Source of the DNA: Blastopirellula sediminis
Lineage (GTDB): Bacteria > Planctomycetota > Planctomycetia > Pirellulales > Pirellulaceae
DNA length: 64,000 nucleotides
Direction: 5' to 3'
Assembly: GCF_020966755.1 (NCBI RefSeq)
Contig: NZ_JAJKFT010000002.1
Coordinates: 434,001 to 498,000, forward strand
Part shown: in pieces, positions 1 through 8,907 of the stretch
Layout: each line of letters starts with the position of its first letter
Position numbering within the stretch: position 1 is the stretch's first letter
Notes under the pieces: generated by a model
The model's database searches: none
The model's input: the letters and a program-made list of their open reading frames with translations, nothing else
Told to the model about the DNA's origin: nothing
Translations under genes and position numbers: made by a program

Positions 1-2217
1 CGAAGCGACGACGTCGAGCACCGATTGGGCGTCGACGCCGTACCGAGCCAGCTTCTCCGGCTGCGTTTTGATCGCGATCGTCGCGAGGTTCGCCTGGTAG
101 TCGGCTTTGACGTCGACGGCGCCGGGGATTCCGCGGAGGACCGATTCGATCTCTTTCCCCTTCTTGGCGAGAATCTCCAGATCGTCGCCGTACAAGAGCA
201 CCGCGACGTCGGCTTTCACGCCGGCGACCAACTCGTCGACGCGCATTTCGATCGGTTGAGTGAAACCGAAGGCGACGCCGGGGACGTTCGAGTTGAGCTT
301 TTCCGACATTTCCTCAATCAGCTCGTCGCGAGTCTTGTGATCGGGCCAATCATGCGGCGGCTTCAGCAGCACCCACACGTCGGTTTGATGCACGCCCATC
401 ACGTCATTGGCGATTTCGGGACGACCCGTTTTGCAGAAGACGGTCCGCACCTCAGGGAATTCTTTCAGCAACTTTTCGATCTGCGTCGACATCGCGATCG
501 ATCCTTCGAGCGTGGCGCTCGGCAGACGAACCGCTTCAACCAGAAGGTCCCCTTCGTTCAGTCGCGGCATAAACTCGGCGCCCAGGTCCATCGCGACGGG
601 AATGCTGATCAAGAAGACCGAGAGGGCGACGGCGACCGTTGCGCCGGAGTAGCGAATCGCCCGGGTCACGATCGGATCGTAGATCCACTTGATCCAGCGA
701 ATCAGGAAGATTTCTTTGTCTTCCATCGTTTTCGGCAGCATCAGCGACGCCATCGCCGGCATGAAAGTGAGCGACAGGACGAGCGAACCGGCCAGTGCGA
801 AGAGGACGGTCATCGCCATCGGGCGGAACAGTTTTCCTTCGGTCCCTTGCAGCAGCAAGATCGGAATGAACACGACCGATATGATCAACTCGCCGAACAT
901 CGTCGGCTTGCGAACTTCAATCGCCGCGTCCCGAATCACGTCAGCGTGCAGCTTGTCGCCGTTGTCGTGCGAAAGTCGGTGGATGCAGTTTTCGATCATG
1001 ATCACCGAGCTGTCGACGATCAAACCAAAGTCGATCGCCCCCAAGCTCATCAAGCTGGCGGTCACGCCGACGGTCGCCATAACATTGGTCGCGAACAGCA
1101 TCGAAAGCGGAATCGCCATCGCCACCAGGATGCCGGCGCGAAGACTTCCCAGCATGAACAACAGCACGACGACGACCAAGAGTCCACCTTCGGTCAGGTT
1201 CGTTAAGACCGTTTTCAGCGTTCGGCCGATCAGCGCCGCTCGGTCGTAGGTCACTTCCAGACGGACCCCTTCGGGCAACGTCTTTTCGATTTCCTTCAGG
1301 CGTTCCTTGGTCGCCATCACCACTTCGCGCGAATTCTCGCCGATCAGCATCATCACCAGCCCCGTGACCGCTTCTCCACGACCATCACGCGTCACGGCGC
1401 CTTGCCGCGTCATCGGGGCGATCACCACGTTGGCGACGTCGCCGACCAGGATCGGGGCTCCGTTCGCTTCGCGGCGAATGACGATCGCTTTGATGTCGTC
1501 GATGTCGCGAAGGAGCGAAATCCCGCGGACGAAACGCTGTTCGCCGTAGTGAATCACATAACCGCCGCCGGAAGTGGCGTTGTTGTTCCGCAGACGCTCA
1601 AAGAGCGTTTCCAGCGTAATGCCGTAGCTGGTCATCCGATCGGGATCGGGCTGCACTTCAAACGTCTTGTAGTAGCCGCCGTGCGTGTTGATTTCGGTCA
1701 CGCCCGAGACTTCGCGCAAGCGGGGAGCAATTTCCCATTCCAGCATCGTGCGAAGCGCCATCGGCGAATGGCGATCGCTACGGACCTCGAACTGCAAAAT
1801 TTCGCCGAGCGCCGTCGTCAGCGGGCCAAGCGCCGGAGTCCCGTATCCTTCGGGAATGTTGGCGGTCGCTTCCACCAAACGCTGCGCAACCAAGTTGCGC
1901 GCCCAGTAGATGTCGGTCCCTTCCTGAAAGACGATCGTCACCACCGAGATGCCGAACTTCGAAACGCTGCGGACTTCCTCCACGTTCGGCAGCCCACCCA
2001 TGATGTTTTCGACCGGGTAGGTGACGTAGCGTTCGACTTCGACCGGCGACAGCGAACCAGCGTCGGTGACGACCTGGACCTGAACGTTGGTCATGTCCGG
2101 CACTGCGTCAATCGGCAGCTCGATCGCCGAATAGATGCCGGCGCCGGCCATGAGCAGGGTCAGGATGACGACCAGCCCACGGTTCTTCAGCGAGAATTCG
2201 ATCAGGTGAGTTAGCAT
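1..2217 (-). CDS. Heavy-metal efflux RND transporter, CzcA/CusA type (3' end outside window)
   Basis: This is the inner-membrane pump of a tripartite RND system that uses the proton gradient to export cations such as Co/Zn/Cd or Cu/Ag. The visible 739 residues are about 70% of the usual ~1040. The start MLTHLIEFSLKNRGLVV leads into the first membrane helix, followed by the typical stretch ELPIDAVPDMTNVQVQV near residue 35 and a porter domain. The transmembrane motif GAIDFGLIVDSSVIMIEN lies near residue 390; its acidic residues serve proton relay in heavy-metal RND pumps. A second porter region follows after about residue 540 (PRLNEGDLLVEAVRLPSAT). The ATG is 60 bases downstream of the adaptor gene, so the two form an operon. 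No outer-membrane channel gene is visible upstream; it may lie past the window edge. The family is certain; the exact metal cannot be read from the sequence. Confidence 0.95.
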   Translation of the reverse strand, partial: MLTHLIEFSLKNRGLVVILTLLMAGAGIYSAIELPIDAVPDMTNVQVQVVTDAGSLSPVEVERYVTYPVENIMGGLPNVEEVRSVSKFGISVVTIVFQEGTDIYWARNLVAQRLVEATANIPEGYGTPALGPLTTALGEILQFEVRSDRHSPMALRTMLEWEIAPRLREVSGVTEINTHGGYYKTFEVQPDPDRMTSYGITLETLFERLRNNNATSGGGYVIHYGEQRFVRGISLLRDIDDIKAIVIRREANGAPILVGDVANVVIAPMTRQGAVTRDGRGEAVTGLVMMLIGENSREVVMATKERLKEIEKTLPEGVRLEVTYDRAALIGRTLKTVLTNLTEGGLLVVVVLLFMLGSLRAGILVAMAIPLSMLFATNVMATVGVTASLMSLGAIDFGLIVDSSVIMIENCIHRLSHDNGDKLHADVIRDAAIEVRKPTMFGELIISVVFIPILLLQGTEGKLFRPMAMTVLFALAGSLVLSLTFMPAMASLMLPKTMEDKEIFLIRWIKWIYDPIVTRAIRYSGATVAVALSVFLISIPVAMDLGAEFMPRLNEGDLLVEAVRLPSATLEGSIAMSTQIEKLLKEFPEVRTVFCKTGRPEIANDVMGVHQTDVWVLLKPPHDWPDHKTRDELIEEMSEKLNSNVPGVAFGFTQPIEMRVDELVAGVKADVAVLLYGDDLEILAKKGKEIESVLRGIPGAVDVKADYQANLATIAIKTQPEKLARYGVDAQSVLDVVAS

Positions 2218-2277
2218 GGCGGGATTTCAGGGAATGCGGGAAGGTGATTCTTATCGGCGGGATTGGGACGCAAGCGG

Positions 2278-3762
2278 CTATTCCCCTTCCCCTTCCAATA
2301 GCCACTCGGATTTGAGGACGAAGACCCCTTTCTCGACGACGCGTTGTCCGGCCGTGAGACCCGATTGAACTTCGACCCAGTCTTCCGATCGCAAATCGCC
2401 GCAGACGACCGGCGTCGGCTGAAATTCGCTGTCAGAAACTGCGACGAAGACGAAGTCGCGGTTGTCATGCTGAAAGATCGCTTCGGGGCGAACGGCGAGG
2501 ACCGTTTTCGGCTTGCCGACCGGCAGCGAGACGCGGGCAAACATCCCGGGACGCAAAACTCCGTTTTGATTTGCGATCACAGCGACCAAGGGGACCGCGT
2601 TCGTATCGGCGTGCACTTCGCGACCGACATAGTGAACGCGGGCCGTCATCTGGGTGTCGGGAAGGGCCGGGACAGAAACTAGGATCTCCGCGCCAGGTTC
2701 GATCGAAACCGCTGGCCAATCTTGCTCACGAATGTCCGCGGAAACGTACAGCTTGTCCGTGTTCGCGATGACGAACAAACCATCAGCCCGATAGACCCGT
2801 TCGTTCTCTGCGAACTTGCGGGACTCAACGGTGCCCGCGATCGGCGAGCGAATATCGAGAGTCGACAAGTCGTCTTCGGCCGAACTGACGTACTTAGCGC
2901 CCCCCAGCATCGCATTGAGTTGTTCCCTGGCGATCTCGGTTTGCCGCCGGGCGTTGTCCAGTTCGGCATGCGCTTCACGCTCGGCTTGCGTCGAATCGAA
3001 GATCGCCTGATCGCGGGCCGCCTGATATTCGGCCATGGCGACTTGATACTCGGCGTCACGTTCGCGAATCGTACGTCCCGAAAGGGCGCCGGTACCGGTC
3101 AAGGGGCGAACGTTTTCCAACAGTTCGGACGCCAGGCGATACTTGACGTAAGCGGGTTGCAGCGTTTGGCGATAGTCGCCGATCGTCCGATTTTCGAACG
3201 CAGTTTCGAGCTCCGCCGCATCGATGCGGTCTTCCAGCATGGATGCGAATTGGCGGACGTTCGCGGCGACGTCTTTCGCGCGGTCGTAACGTGCGGCGAC
3301 GAGCTTCTCTTGCGAATCTTGGCGCATCAGTTCGGCACGGGCCTGACCGATTTCGGGGCTGCTGATTTTCGCGATCGTCTGGCCGACGTCGACAACCTCG
3401 CCGGTTTTCACCAACACTTTCGCGAGGACGCCGTCGATCGGCGAACGGACCTCAATATGATGCGATTGGTCGTAGCCGATCCGACCCGGCACCTCGTGAA
3501 TGTGCTGAATCGCATGCGGTTCGGCGAGTCCAAACGCCAATCCGGCCGACGCCAACTTCCCTTCGGTTAACGTGACGCGGTCCGCAATCGGCGCTTCCAC
3601 GTCGGCCGTTGACTCCTCCGCATGGTCGGCCCCTTCGGTGTCCATGTGATGGACCGCCAGCCATCCGGCGCCAAGCAGACTGAGCACGAACAGGGACGAA
3701 AGAACCTTGGAAACCGTCGCCATCATCGGGGATCGCGTCACGAGGTTCGGGGAAGCTGACAT
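2278..3762 (-). CDS. RND efflux periplasmic adaptor (membrane fusion protein), CzcB/CusB type
   Basis: This membrane-fusion protein links the CzcA-type pump to an outer-membrane channel. I chose the ATG at 3762 (MSASPNLVTRSPMMATV), which puts the single N-terminal membrane anchor at about residues 17-38; the frame is open further upstream but that part does not look coding. A short His/Asp/Glu-rich patch (HHMDTEGADHAEE) follows the anchor and could bind metal, as in CzcB/CusB N-termini. A biotinyl/lipoyl-like half motif (HIEVRSPIDGVLAKVLVKTG) comes next, then a long alpha-hairpin rich in Ala, Glu and Arg. The second lipoyl half (DIRSPIAGTVESRKFAENE) and beta-barrel follow, ending in a membrane-proximal domain. 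The predicted product is 494 residues, normal for the family. Co-transcription with the pump is inferred from the 60-base gap. Confidence 0.92.
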   Translation of the reverse strand: MSASPNLVTRSPMMATVSKVLSSLFVLSLLGAGWLAVHHMDTEGADHAEESTADVEAPIADRVTLTEGKLASAGLAFGLAEPHAIQHIHEVPGRIGYDQSHHIEVRSPIDGVLAKVLVKTGEVVDVGQTIAKISSPEIGQARAELMRQDSQEKLVAARYDRAKDVAANVRQFASMLEDRIDAAELETAFENRTIGDYRQTLQPAYVKYRLASELLENVRPLTGTGALSGRTIRERDAEYQVAMAEYQAARDQAIFDSTQAEREAHAELDNARRQTEIAREQLNAMLGGAKYVSSAEDDLSTLDIRSPIAGTVESRKFAENERVYRADGLFVIANTDKLYVSADIREQDWPAVSIEPGAEILVSVPALPDTQMTARVHYVGREVHADTNAVPLVAVIANQNGVLRPGMFARVSLPVGKPKTVLAVRPEAIFQHDNRDFVFVAVSDSEFQPTPVVCGDLRSEDWVEVQSGLTAGQRVVEKGVFVLKSEWLLEGEGE

Positions 3763-4060
3763 GGCACTGTCCAAGCGGGAAGGAAGGGAAGGCGGGTCGA
3801 GACGAAGCGAGGCGATATCGACCTGCAGTCGAAGCCGATAATCGCCCCAAAACATTGTCCGCTGTCGACCCGAAATGAGGCAATTCAGGAGAAGCGGCAA
3901 AGTTTTCAGGAATGTCGGGGTTTCCCTGACGGATGTAAGGGTCACGGCAGGTTGAAACGGCGTTTTTCGGTGTTTTCCGCAGAGCGTCTTCTCCCGAACC
4001 GTCCCTTGGATCGATGTACAATGAGGATCACTTGGACGAACTCACCACCGGAATCGCCTC
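3763..4060. promoter_or_regulatory. Divergent intergenic region between efflux operon and two-component system
   Basis: This 298-base stretch lies between divergently transcribed czc-like genes and the histidine kinase, so it must carry both promoters. I see no convincing -35/-10 pair and no strong inverted repeat. An operator for the adjacent NarL-type regulator is plausible but inferred only from position. Confidence 0.35.
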
Positions 4061-4939
4061 ATGAAAACGTCACGTCTGGAAACCGCTCGCCCGGTGAGGC
4101 CGCTCCTGATCTGTTTGACGATCTTGCTGGTCGTCTTTGTCGCGGAAATCATCGTGATGATGCTCTTACCGTCGGTTTTTGGCGAAAGCGCTCCGTGGAG
4201 CGAAGCGATTGCCGACGCTGGACTGTTGACGATCATTCTGACGCCGGTGCTGTGGTTTACCGCGATTGCCCCGTTGCGTGAAATCGCGACAATGCGAGCA
4301 AGGCTGTTGGAACAATTCGTTTCGCTGCAAGAAGAAGAACGTCGCCGGATCGCTTTCGATCTACACGACGAAATTGGACAATCGCTGACGTCGGTGATGA
4401 TGGGTTTGCGAGCGATGGGAGATCGCCCTGACCCGGAAAACTACCACAAGCGGTTGGCCGATCTGCGCGAGATCGTCAATCAGGCGGTGCACGAAGTGCG
4501 ACGGATTTCCAACGGACTGCGTCCTGCGGCGCTCGATCATTTGGGTTTGCCTCTGGCGCTAGAACGACTAGCGGAAGATGCGAGTCAGGTGCATGATTTG
4601 CAGGTGGAGCGTTTGATCGATGCGAAGGATATCGAATCGCTTTCTCCACCGCTGCAGATCGCCGTTTACCGCATCTTGCAAGAGGCGCTGACGAACGTGG
4701 TGCGTCATGCGGGGGCAGACAAGGTTCGCATCCTGGTCAAACGCCAGGGGGACGAACTGGTTTTGGAAGTCGAGGACAATGGCCACGGGATGCCGGCCGA
4801 AACGACCGAGTCGCCCGACGGGCATCTTGGCCTGGCCGGAATGATGCAGCGCACGGCGCTGCTGGAGGGTGATTTGACCCTCCAGTCGCAGCCGGGCAAA
4901 GGAACTTTACTGCGAGCGAGGTTACCAATACTGCGATGA
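4061..4939 (+). CDS. Sensor histidine kinase, NarX/DegS type (HisKA_3)
   Basis: This 292-residue membrane histidine kinase should autophosphorylate and pass the phosphate to the regulator encoded next. Two transmembrane segments (about residues 14-36 and 53-72) enclose only ~15 periplasmic residues, so there is no room for an extracytoplasmic sensor domain. The HisKA_3 dimerisation box EEERRRIAFDLHDEIGQSLT contains the phospho-acceptor His102. The ATPase part shows the N box (EALTNVVRHAG), G1 box (VEDNGHGM) and G2 box (GHLGLAGM). The stop overlaps the next start as ATGA, indicating translational coupling. It diverges from the metal-efflux genes, which may be its target. The signal is unknown; sensing within the membrane or cytoplasm is inferred. 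Confidence 0.95.
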   Translation: MKTSRLETARPVRPLLICLTILLVVFVAEIIVMMLLPSVFGESAPWSEAIADAGLLTIILTPVLWFTAIAPLREIATMRARLLEQFVSLQEEERRRIAFDLHDEIGQSLTSVMMGLRAMGDRPDPENYHKRLADLREIVNQAVHEVRRISNGLRPAALDHLGLPLALERLAEDASQVHDLQVERLIDAKDIESLSPPLQIAVYRILQEALTNVVRHAGADKVRILVKRQGDELVLEVEDNGHGMPAETTESPDGHLGLAGMMQRTALLEGDLTLQSQPGKGTLLRARLPILR

Positions 4940-5631
4940 CGCCGCCAAAAAAGATCCGACTGGTAGTCGCCGACGATCACACCGTCTTTCGGGCCGGGCT
5001 GAAACTATTGCTCGAAGCGCACGACGACATGGAAGTGATCGGCGAGGTCGCCGACACGCACCATGTGCTTGACGAGGTCGTGCGTTTGCGACCGGACGTC
5101 CTGATCTTGGACCTCACGATGCCCGGCGGCAGCAGCGTTCCGCATATCGAAAAGATCCGTCGCGCGGCGCCAGAGACGCGAATCCTGGTCTTATCGATGC
5201 ACGACGATCTGGGCCTGGTCCGCGCGGTCTTGGCGAGCGGCGCCAGCGGATACGTCGTCAAAGCGGCGGCCGATACCGAAGTGGCGGCCGCGATTCGGAC
5301 CGTCGCCAGCGGCAAGATCTTCGTCGACTTGGATCTCGATCCGACCCAGGTCGGTTCGCTGCTGGTCGCGGAAAGAAAAGAGCCGGCGGGAAAAGTAACC
5401 GGGCCGCTAGAAGGATTGAGCGATCGCGAGAAGGCGGTCTTTACGCGCCTGGCCAAGGGGCACACCAACCAAGAGATCGCCGACGAATTGGAGCTTAGCG
5501 TCAAAACGATTGAGACCTACCGCGGGCGGATCGGCGTGAAGCTGGGGCTCCGCAGCCGGGCCGACTTCGTCCGCTTTGCGATCGAACTGGGACTGATTGG
5601 TCCCGAAAGCTACAGCTCCGACTCGGCCTGA
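4936..5631 (+). CDS. Response regulator, NarL/FixJ family (REC + LuxR-type HTH)
   Basis: This 231-residue DNA-binding response regulator is the cognate partner of the preceding kinase, overlapping it by four bases. The receiver domain (about 7-125) has the acidic pocket VADDH at 11-15, the phospho-acceptor Asp59 in LILDLTMPG and the conserved Lys in GYVVKAAAD. The C-terminal LuxR-type helix-turn-helix begins at LSDREKAVFTRLAKGHTNQE and continues through LSVKTIETYRGRI, the recognition helix. No feature is missing or unusual. Its targets are not shown by the sequence; the divergent efflux operon is the nearest candidate. Confidence 0.95.
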   Translation: MTPPKKIRLVVADDHTVFRAGLKLLLEAHDDMEVIGEVADTHHVLDEVVRLRPDVLILDLTMPGGSSVPHIEKIRRAAPETRILVLSMHDDLGLVRAVLASGASGYVVKAAADTEVAAAIRTVASGKIFVDLDLDPTQVGSLLVAERKEPAGKVTGPLEGLSDREKAVFTRLAKGHTNQEIADELELSVKTIETYRGRIGVKLGLRSRADFVRFAIELGLIGPESYSSDSA

Positions 5632-5864
5632 TCGCCAACCGCTTCCATTCCCGCTCGCTGATCAATGCGACTCTTTTCGCGCAGCAACCTATATTGATAG
5701 GGAAGAGCCAGGCTCTGCCGCGGGACCACTTATCCGGCATAATCGCCCGCATCCTCTTAATCGACCAGAGCATGACGCACTCGTCTTGCATCGCCGAAGG
5801 AGGATAAGAGCCGATCTCGCTCGTTTGTCGCGCCTGCTGTGATTCTGGAGCTTGGATTCCCCCT

Positions 5865-8237
5865 ATGAACGACCGCATCGCCCCTGGCGCTCCTGGAATC
5901 GAACCGCGTTGGACTTCCAGCGCCAAAGATGGTCTCGGAACCGCCTATCACAGCGGCTCGCACGTCTGGTTTACGCTGAGCCACGGCATCGTTAACGAGA
6001 TCTATTATCCGCACGTCGACTCTCCCAATACCCGCGACTTGCAGCTGTTGGTTACTGACGGCGAGAGCTTCTTTCATGAAGAAAAGCGGGATCTGACGCA
6101 CAAGATCGAACGTCCCGAGCCGCACGCGCTCCTCTATCGCTTGACGAACACTTGCCCCAACGAGCGCTATCGCATCGTCAAAGAAGTCATCAGCGAGCCC
6201 CATACCAATGTGGTGCTGATGAACGTCAAGATCGAGATCCTCGATCCGGCGCTCGAGAACAAGCTGAAGATCTTCGTGCTGCTCGCACCCCATCTCGCCG
6301 ATACCGGCGAACACAACACGGCGAAGCTGTTGGACCTTGCAGGCAAGCGACTCCTGCACGCCAAGCACGACATCGTTGACCTGGTGCTCGGCTGCGATAC
6401 CGATTTCGTCCGTCGCTCGGTCGGTTACGTTGGCGTCAGCGACGGCTGGCGCGACTTGCGCGATAACTTTCAGATGGACTGGGAGTACGAATTAGCGGAA
6501 GACGGCAACGTCGCGATGATGGGTGAAGTCGATCTCTCTCGGGGATTGGAATTCAACATCGGCGTCGCCATGGGGCACAATTACAAAGGAGCGGCTACGC
6601 AACTGTTGCAGGCGTTCCTCTTTCCCTTCGAACTGCAGCGAAAGCGCTACATCGAGCAGTGGAAGCGGACGATCTACGAAAACCCGATGCAGCTCGAGGA
6701 TCACGCGACGGCGTCTCTCGTCCGGCTGAGCCAATGCGTTTTGATGGCGCACGAAGATAAGATGTTCGCCGGCGCCACGGTCGCCTCGATGAGCATTCCG
6801 TGGGGAGAAACGAAAGACGACTCCGACTCTGGCGGCTATCACCTCGTTTGGGCCCGCGACATGGTGCAGACCACCACGGCGCTGTTGGCTTGCGGGGAAA
6901 AAGAATCGCCGCTGCGAGCTTTGACGTGGCTCTCGTGCGTGCAGCGCGACGACGGCGGAATGCCTCAAAACAGCCGCATTGACGGGACCGCCTATTGGAA
7001 TGGGGTGCAGCTCGACGAAATTGCGGCGCCGGTCATCCTCGCGTGGCGATTGCAACAAGTGGGGGGACTGGCGAAGTTCGATCCTTCGATCATGGTCCGC
7101 CGCGCCGTTCGCTTCCTGATTCTGCATGGACCGGTGACGGCGCAGGAACGCTGGGAAGAGAACGAAGGGTATTCTCCTTCCACCTTGGCGGCGCTGATCG
7201 CGGCGATTATTTGCGCCGCCGACTTCGCTGATTTGCATAACGATCCGGAACTGGCGGAATTCTTACGCGACTATGGCGACTGGGCCGCGGCGTCCCTCGA
7301 AAAATGGACCGTCACCGATTGCGGCGAACTTGTTCCTGGCAAACCGCGACATTACGTTCGCATCACGCCGGCAAGCCCGCATCCCGGCTGCATTTCGCCC
7401 GACCCGAACCGCGAGTACGTCCAAATCGCCAACGGCGGCGGCGAACATTTGGCCCGCAACATCGTTGACGGCGGTTTTCTGCAATTGGTTCGGCTTGGCG
7501 TGCGGGCTGCGGACGATCCGATCATCGTCGACACGGTCGCCGTGATCGACGAAGTCTTGAAGTATGATCTGCCGCAAGGTCCTTGCTGGCGGCGGTACAA
7601 TCACGACGGCTATGGACAACATCCTGACGGCAGCGCCTTCAATGGAACCGGCGAAGGACGCTGCTGGCCGCTACTGACCGGCGAGCGCGGGTTCTACGAA
7701 ATGGCGGCCGGTCGCGATCCTTCTCCCTACATCAAAGCGATCGAAGGGTTCGCGAATGACGGGGGGATGCTGACCGAGCAAGTCTGGGACGCCGACGACA
7801 TTCCGGAAAAGGAACTCTTCTTCGGCGGTCCAACCGGCGCGGCGATGCCGCTCTGCTGGGCGCATGCCGAATACATTACGCTCGTCCGCAGTCGCTCCGA
7901 CGGCGTCGTCTTTGACCGGATCGAGTCGGTCTACCAGCGCTACGCCGTGGAGAAGACGAAGAATCGGGTCGAGATCTGGACCTTCGCCCATCAGCCGGCC
8001 GAAATGCCGGCCGGCAAACCGCTCCGGATCATCTGCGACGCACCGTTCGTCGCTCACTGGAGCGACGATGAGTGGAAAACGCGCGACGACGTTGAGGCCC
8101 GCGAGAACGCGCTAGGACTGTACGTCGTCGATTTGCCGATCGGCGATCAACCGCCCGGCGCCACCGTTATCTTCACGTTCCACTGGATCGCCGAAGATCG
8201 CTGGGAAGAGCAAGACTACTCGGTGAAGATCGTCTAA
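5865..8237 (+). CDS. GH15 glucoamylase-type glycoside hydrolase
   Basis: This 790-residue protein resembles bacterial glucoamylases and glucodextranases, which release glucose from the non-reducing ends of alpha-glucans. The N-terminal ~260 residues form the beta-sandwich domain (GTAYHSGSHVWFTLSHGIVN; EIYYPHVDSPNTRDLQLLV). The (alpha/alpha)6 catalytic domain follows with GYHLVWARDMVQTTTALLA and RDDGGMPQNSRIDGTAYW. The likely general acid is in WEENEGYSPSTLAAL (Glu431 or Glu432) and the general base is Glu638 in MLTEQVWD. No signal peptide is present, so it probably acts on cytoplasmic glycogen-like glucan. A ROK-type glucokinase fusion lies 670 bases downstream on the other strand, and an amylosucrase lies further on. 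The ATG at 5865 has no strong ribosome-binding site; a GGAGGA about 55 bases upstream is too distant to count. Confidence 0.93.
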   Translation: MNDRIAPGAPGIEPRWTSSAKDGLGTAYHSGSHVWFTLSHGIVNEIYYPHVDSPNTRDLQLLVTDGESFFHEEKRDLTHKIERPEPHALLYRLTNTCPNERYRIVKEVISEPHTNVVLMNVKIEILDPALENKLKIFVLLAPHLADTGEHNTAKLLDLAGKRLLHAKHDIVDLVLGCDTDFVRRSVGYVGVSDGWRDLRDNFQMDWEYELAEDGNVAMMGEVDLSRGLEFNIGVAMGHNYKGAATQLLQAFLFPFELQRKRYIEQWKRTIYENPMQLEDHATASLVRLSQCVLMAHEDKMFAGATVASMSIPWGETKDDSDSGGYHLVWARDMVQTTTALLACGEKESPLRALTWLSCVQRDDGGMPQNSRIDGTAYWNGVQLDEIAAPVILAWRLQQVGGLAKFDPSIMVRRAVRFLILHGPVTAQERWEENEGYSPSTLAALIAAIICAADFADLHNDPELAEFLRDYGDWAAASLEKWTVTDCGELVPGKPRHYVRITPASPHPGCISPDPNREYVQIANGGGEHLARNIVDGGFLQLVRLGVRAADDPIIVDTVAVIDEVLKYDLPQGPCWRRYNHDGYGQHPDGSAFNGTGEGRCWPLLTGERGFYEMAAGRDPSPYIKAIEGFANDGGMLTEQVWDADDIPEKELFFGGPTGAAMPLCWAHAEYITLVRSRSDGVVFDRIESVYQRYAVEKTKNRVEIWTFAHQPAEMPAGKPLRIICDAPFVAHWSDDEWKTRDDVEARENALGLYVVDLPIGDQPPGATVIFTFHWIAEDRWEEQDYSVKIV

Positions 8238-8239
8238 TC

Positions 8240-8262
8240 GCCGCACCGGTCCTGCGGCCCTC
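8240..8262 (+). terminator. Short GC hairpin after the glucoamylase gene
   Basis: GCCGCA and TGCGGC enclose a seven-base loop and are followed by CCTCCTTTT. The stem is short and the T-run weak. It sits between convergent genes, which favours a terminator. Confidence 0.35.
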
Positions 8263-8275
8263 CTTTTGAAGTAGG

Positions 8276-8782
8276 TTAGCGTGACCATCCCTTGGCTCGG
8301 ATATGGTCGAGCCATTCGCTTTCAACCGGCGGTCCTCCAAAAAACTCCGTGTACCACTCACCACAGCAAATATCTTCGATAAGCGTCTGGAAACTATCGC
8401 ACAAGGGAACAGGTTCATCGGGAAGTGGATCGCTGCCAATCGTGGCGATCGAACCGGAACGATGAATCACAAAGGCGTCGCCACTGGGAAGTTGACCGAC
8501 GGCAACCCAGTCGTCTGATCCGTAAGGCTTGACGTAGAATTCTGACCTGGCGATTGGAAAAACATGTCCATTCGCAAGGCCGTAGAACACAAACATCTCG
8601 AGTACCGCCCCGTCCGTCATTCGAAGAAACTCAAGGTAATCGTGGGGCAACCACGGGCGAGTCGCCAGTAGCTTCGTGATTTCCTCTTCGGGAGCAGGAG
8701 GATATGTATTGAACCAGCATGCGAGAAACCTTTCCGTCATGCCTTCGCGTCGCATGAGCTCTTGGAGTCGGGGAAACGCCAT
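8276..8782 (-). CDS. SMI1/KNR4 (SUKH superfamily) protein
   Basis: A small protein of about 168 residues with SUKH hallmarks: an acidic helix PAPEEEITKLLATRPW followed by LPHDYLEFLRMTDGAVL, then FPIARSEF and the strand GDAFVIHRSGSIATIGSD. In other bacteria SUKH proteins are often immunity factors against contact-dependent or secreted nuclease toxins, but many are housekeeping. No toxin gene adjoins this copy. The start is uncertain: ATG 8782 (MAFPRLQELM) places the first helix where expected, while ATG 8851 and a TTG at 8878 are in frame upstream without a ribosome-binding site. The stretch looks less GC-rich than its neighbours, which may indicate acquisition by transfer. It converges on the glucoamylase gene. 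Confidence 0.75.
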   Translation of the reverse strand: MAFPRLQELMRREGMTERFLACWFNTYPPAPEEEITKLLATRPWLPHDYLEFLRMTDGAVLEMFVFYGLANGHVFPIARSEFYVKPYGSDDWVAVGQLPSGDAFVIHRSGSIATIGSDPLPDEPVPLCDSFQTLIEDICCGEWYTEFFGGPPVESEWLDHIRAKGWSR

Positions 8783-8907
8783 GAATCGCAGTGCCCATTG
8801 ATATGCGGATAGAGAGGTGTTCGGCACGGCCCCTGATGTTGGGAGGACCATGCTTGATAGTCTAGACTCCAGCCGCAAGAAGTTCCATTGCCGTTTCGTC
8901 GCCGCGC

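Noticed and set aside
25-1206. Open frame of 393 codons on the plus strand
   Set aside because: It is antisense to the RND pump, with His/Arg/Asp-rich low-information sequence.
5808-5813. GGAGGA as ribosome-binding site of the glucoamylase
   Set aside because: It is more than 50 bases from the ATG at 5865, and no suitable start codon follows it at normal spacing with coding-like sequence.
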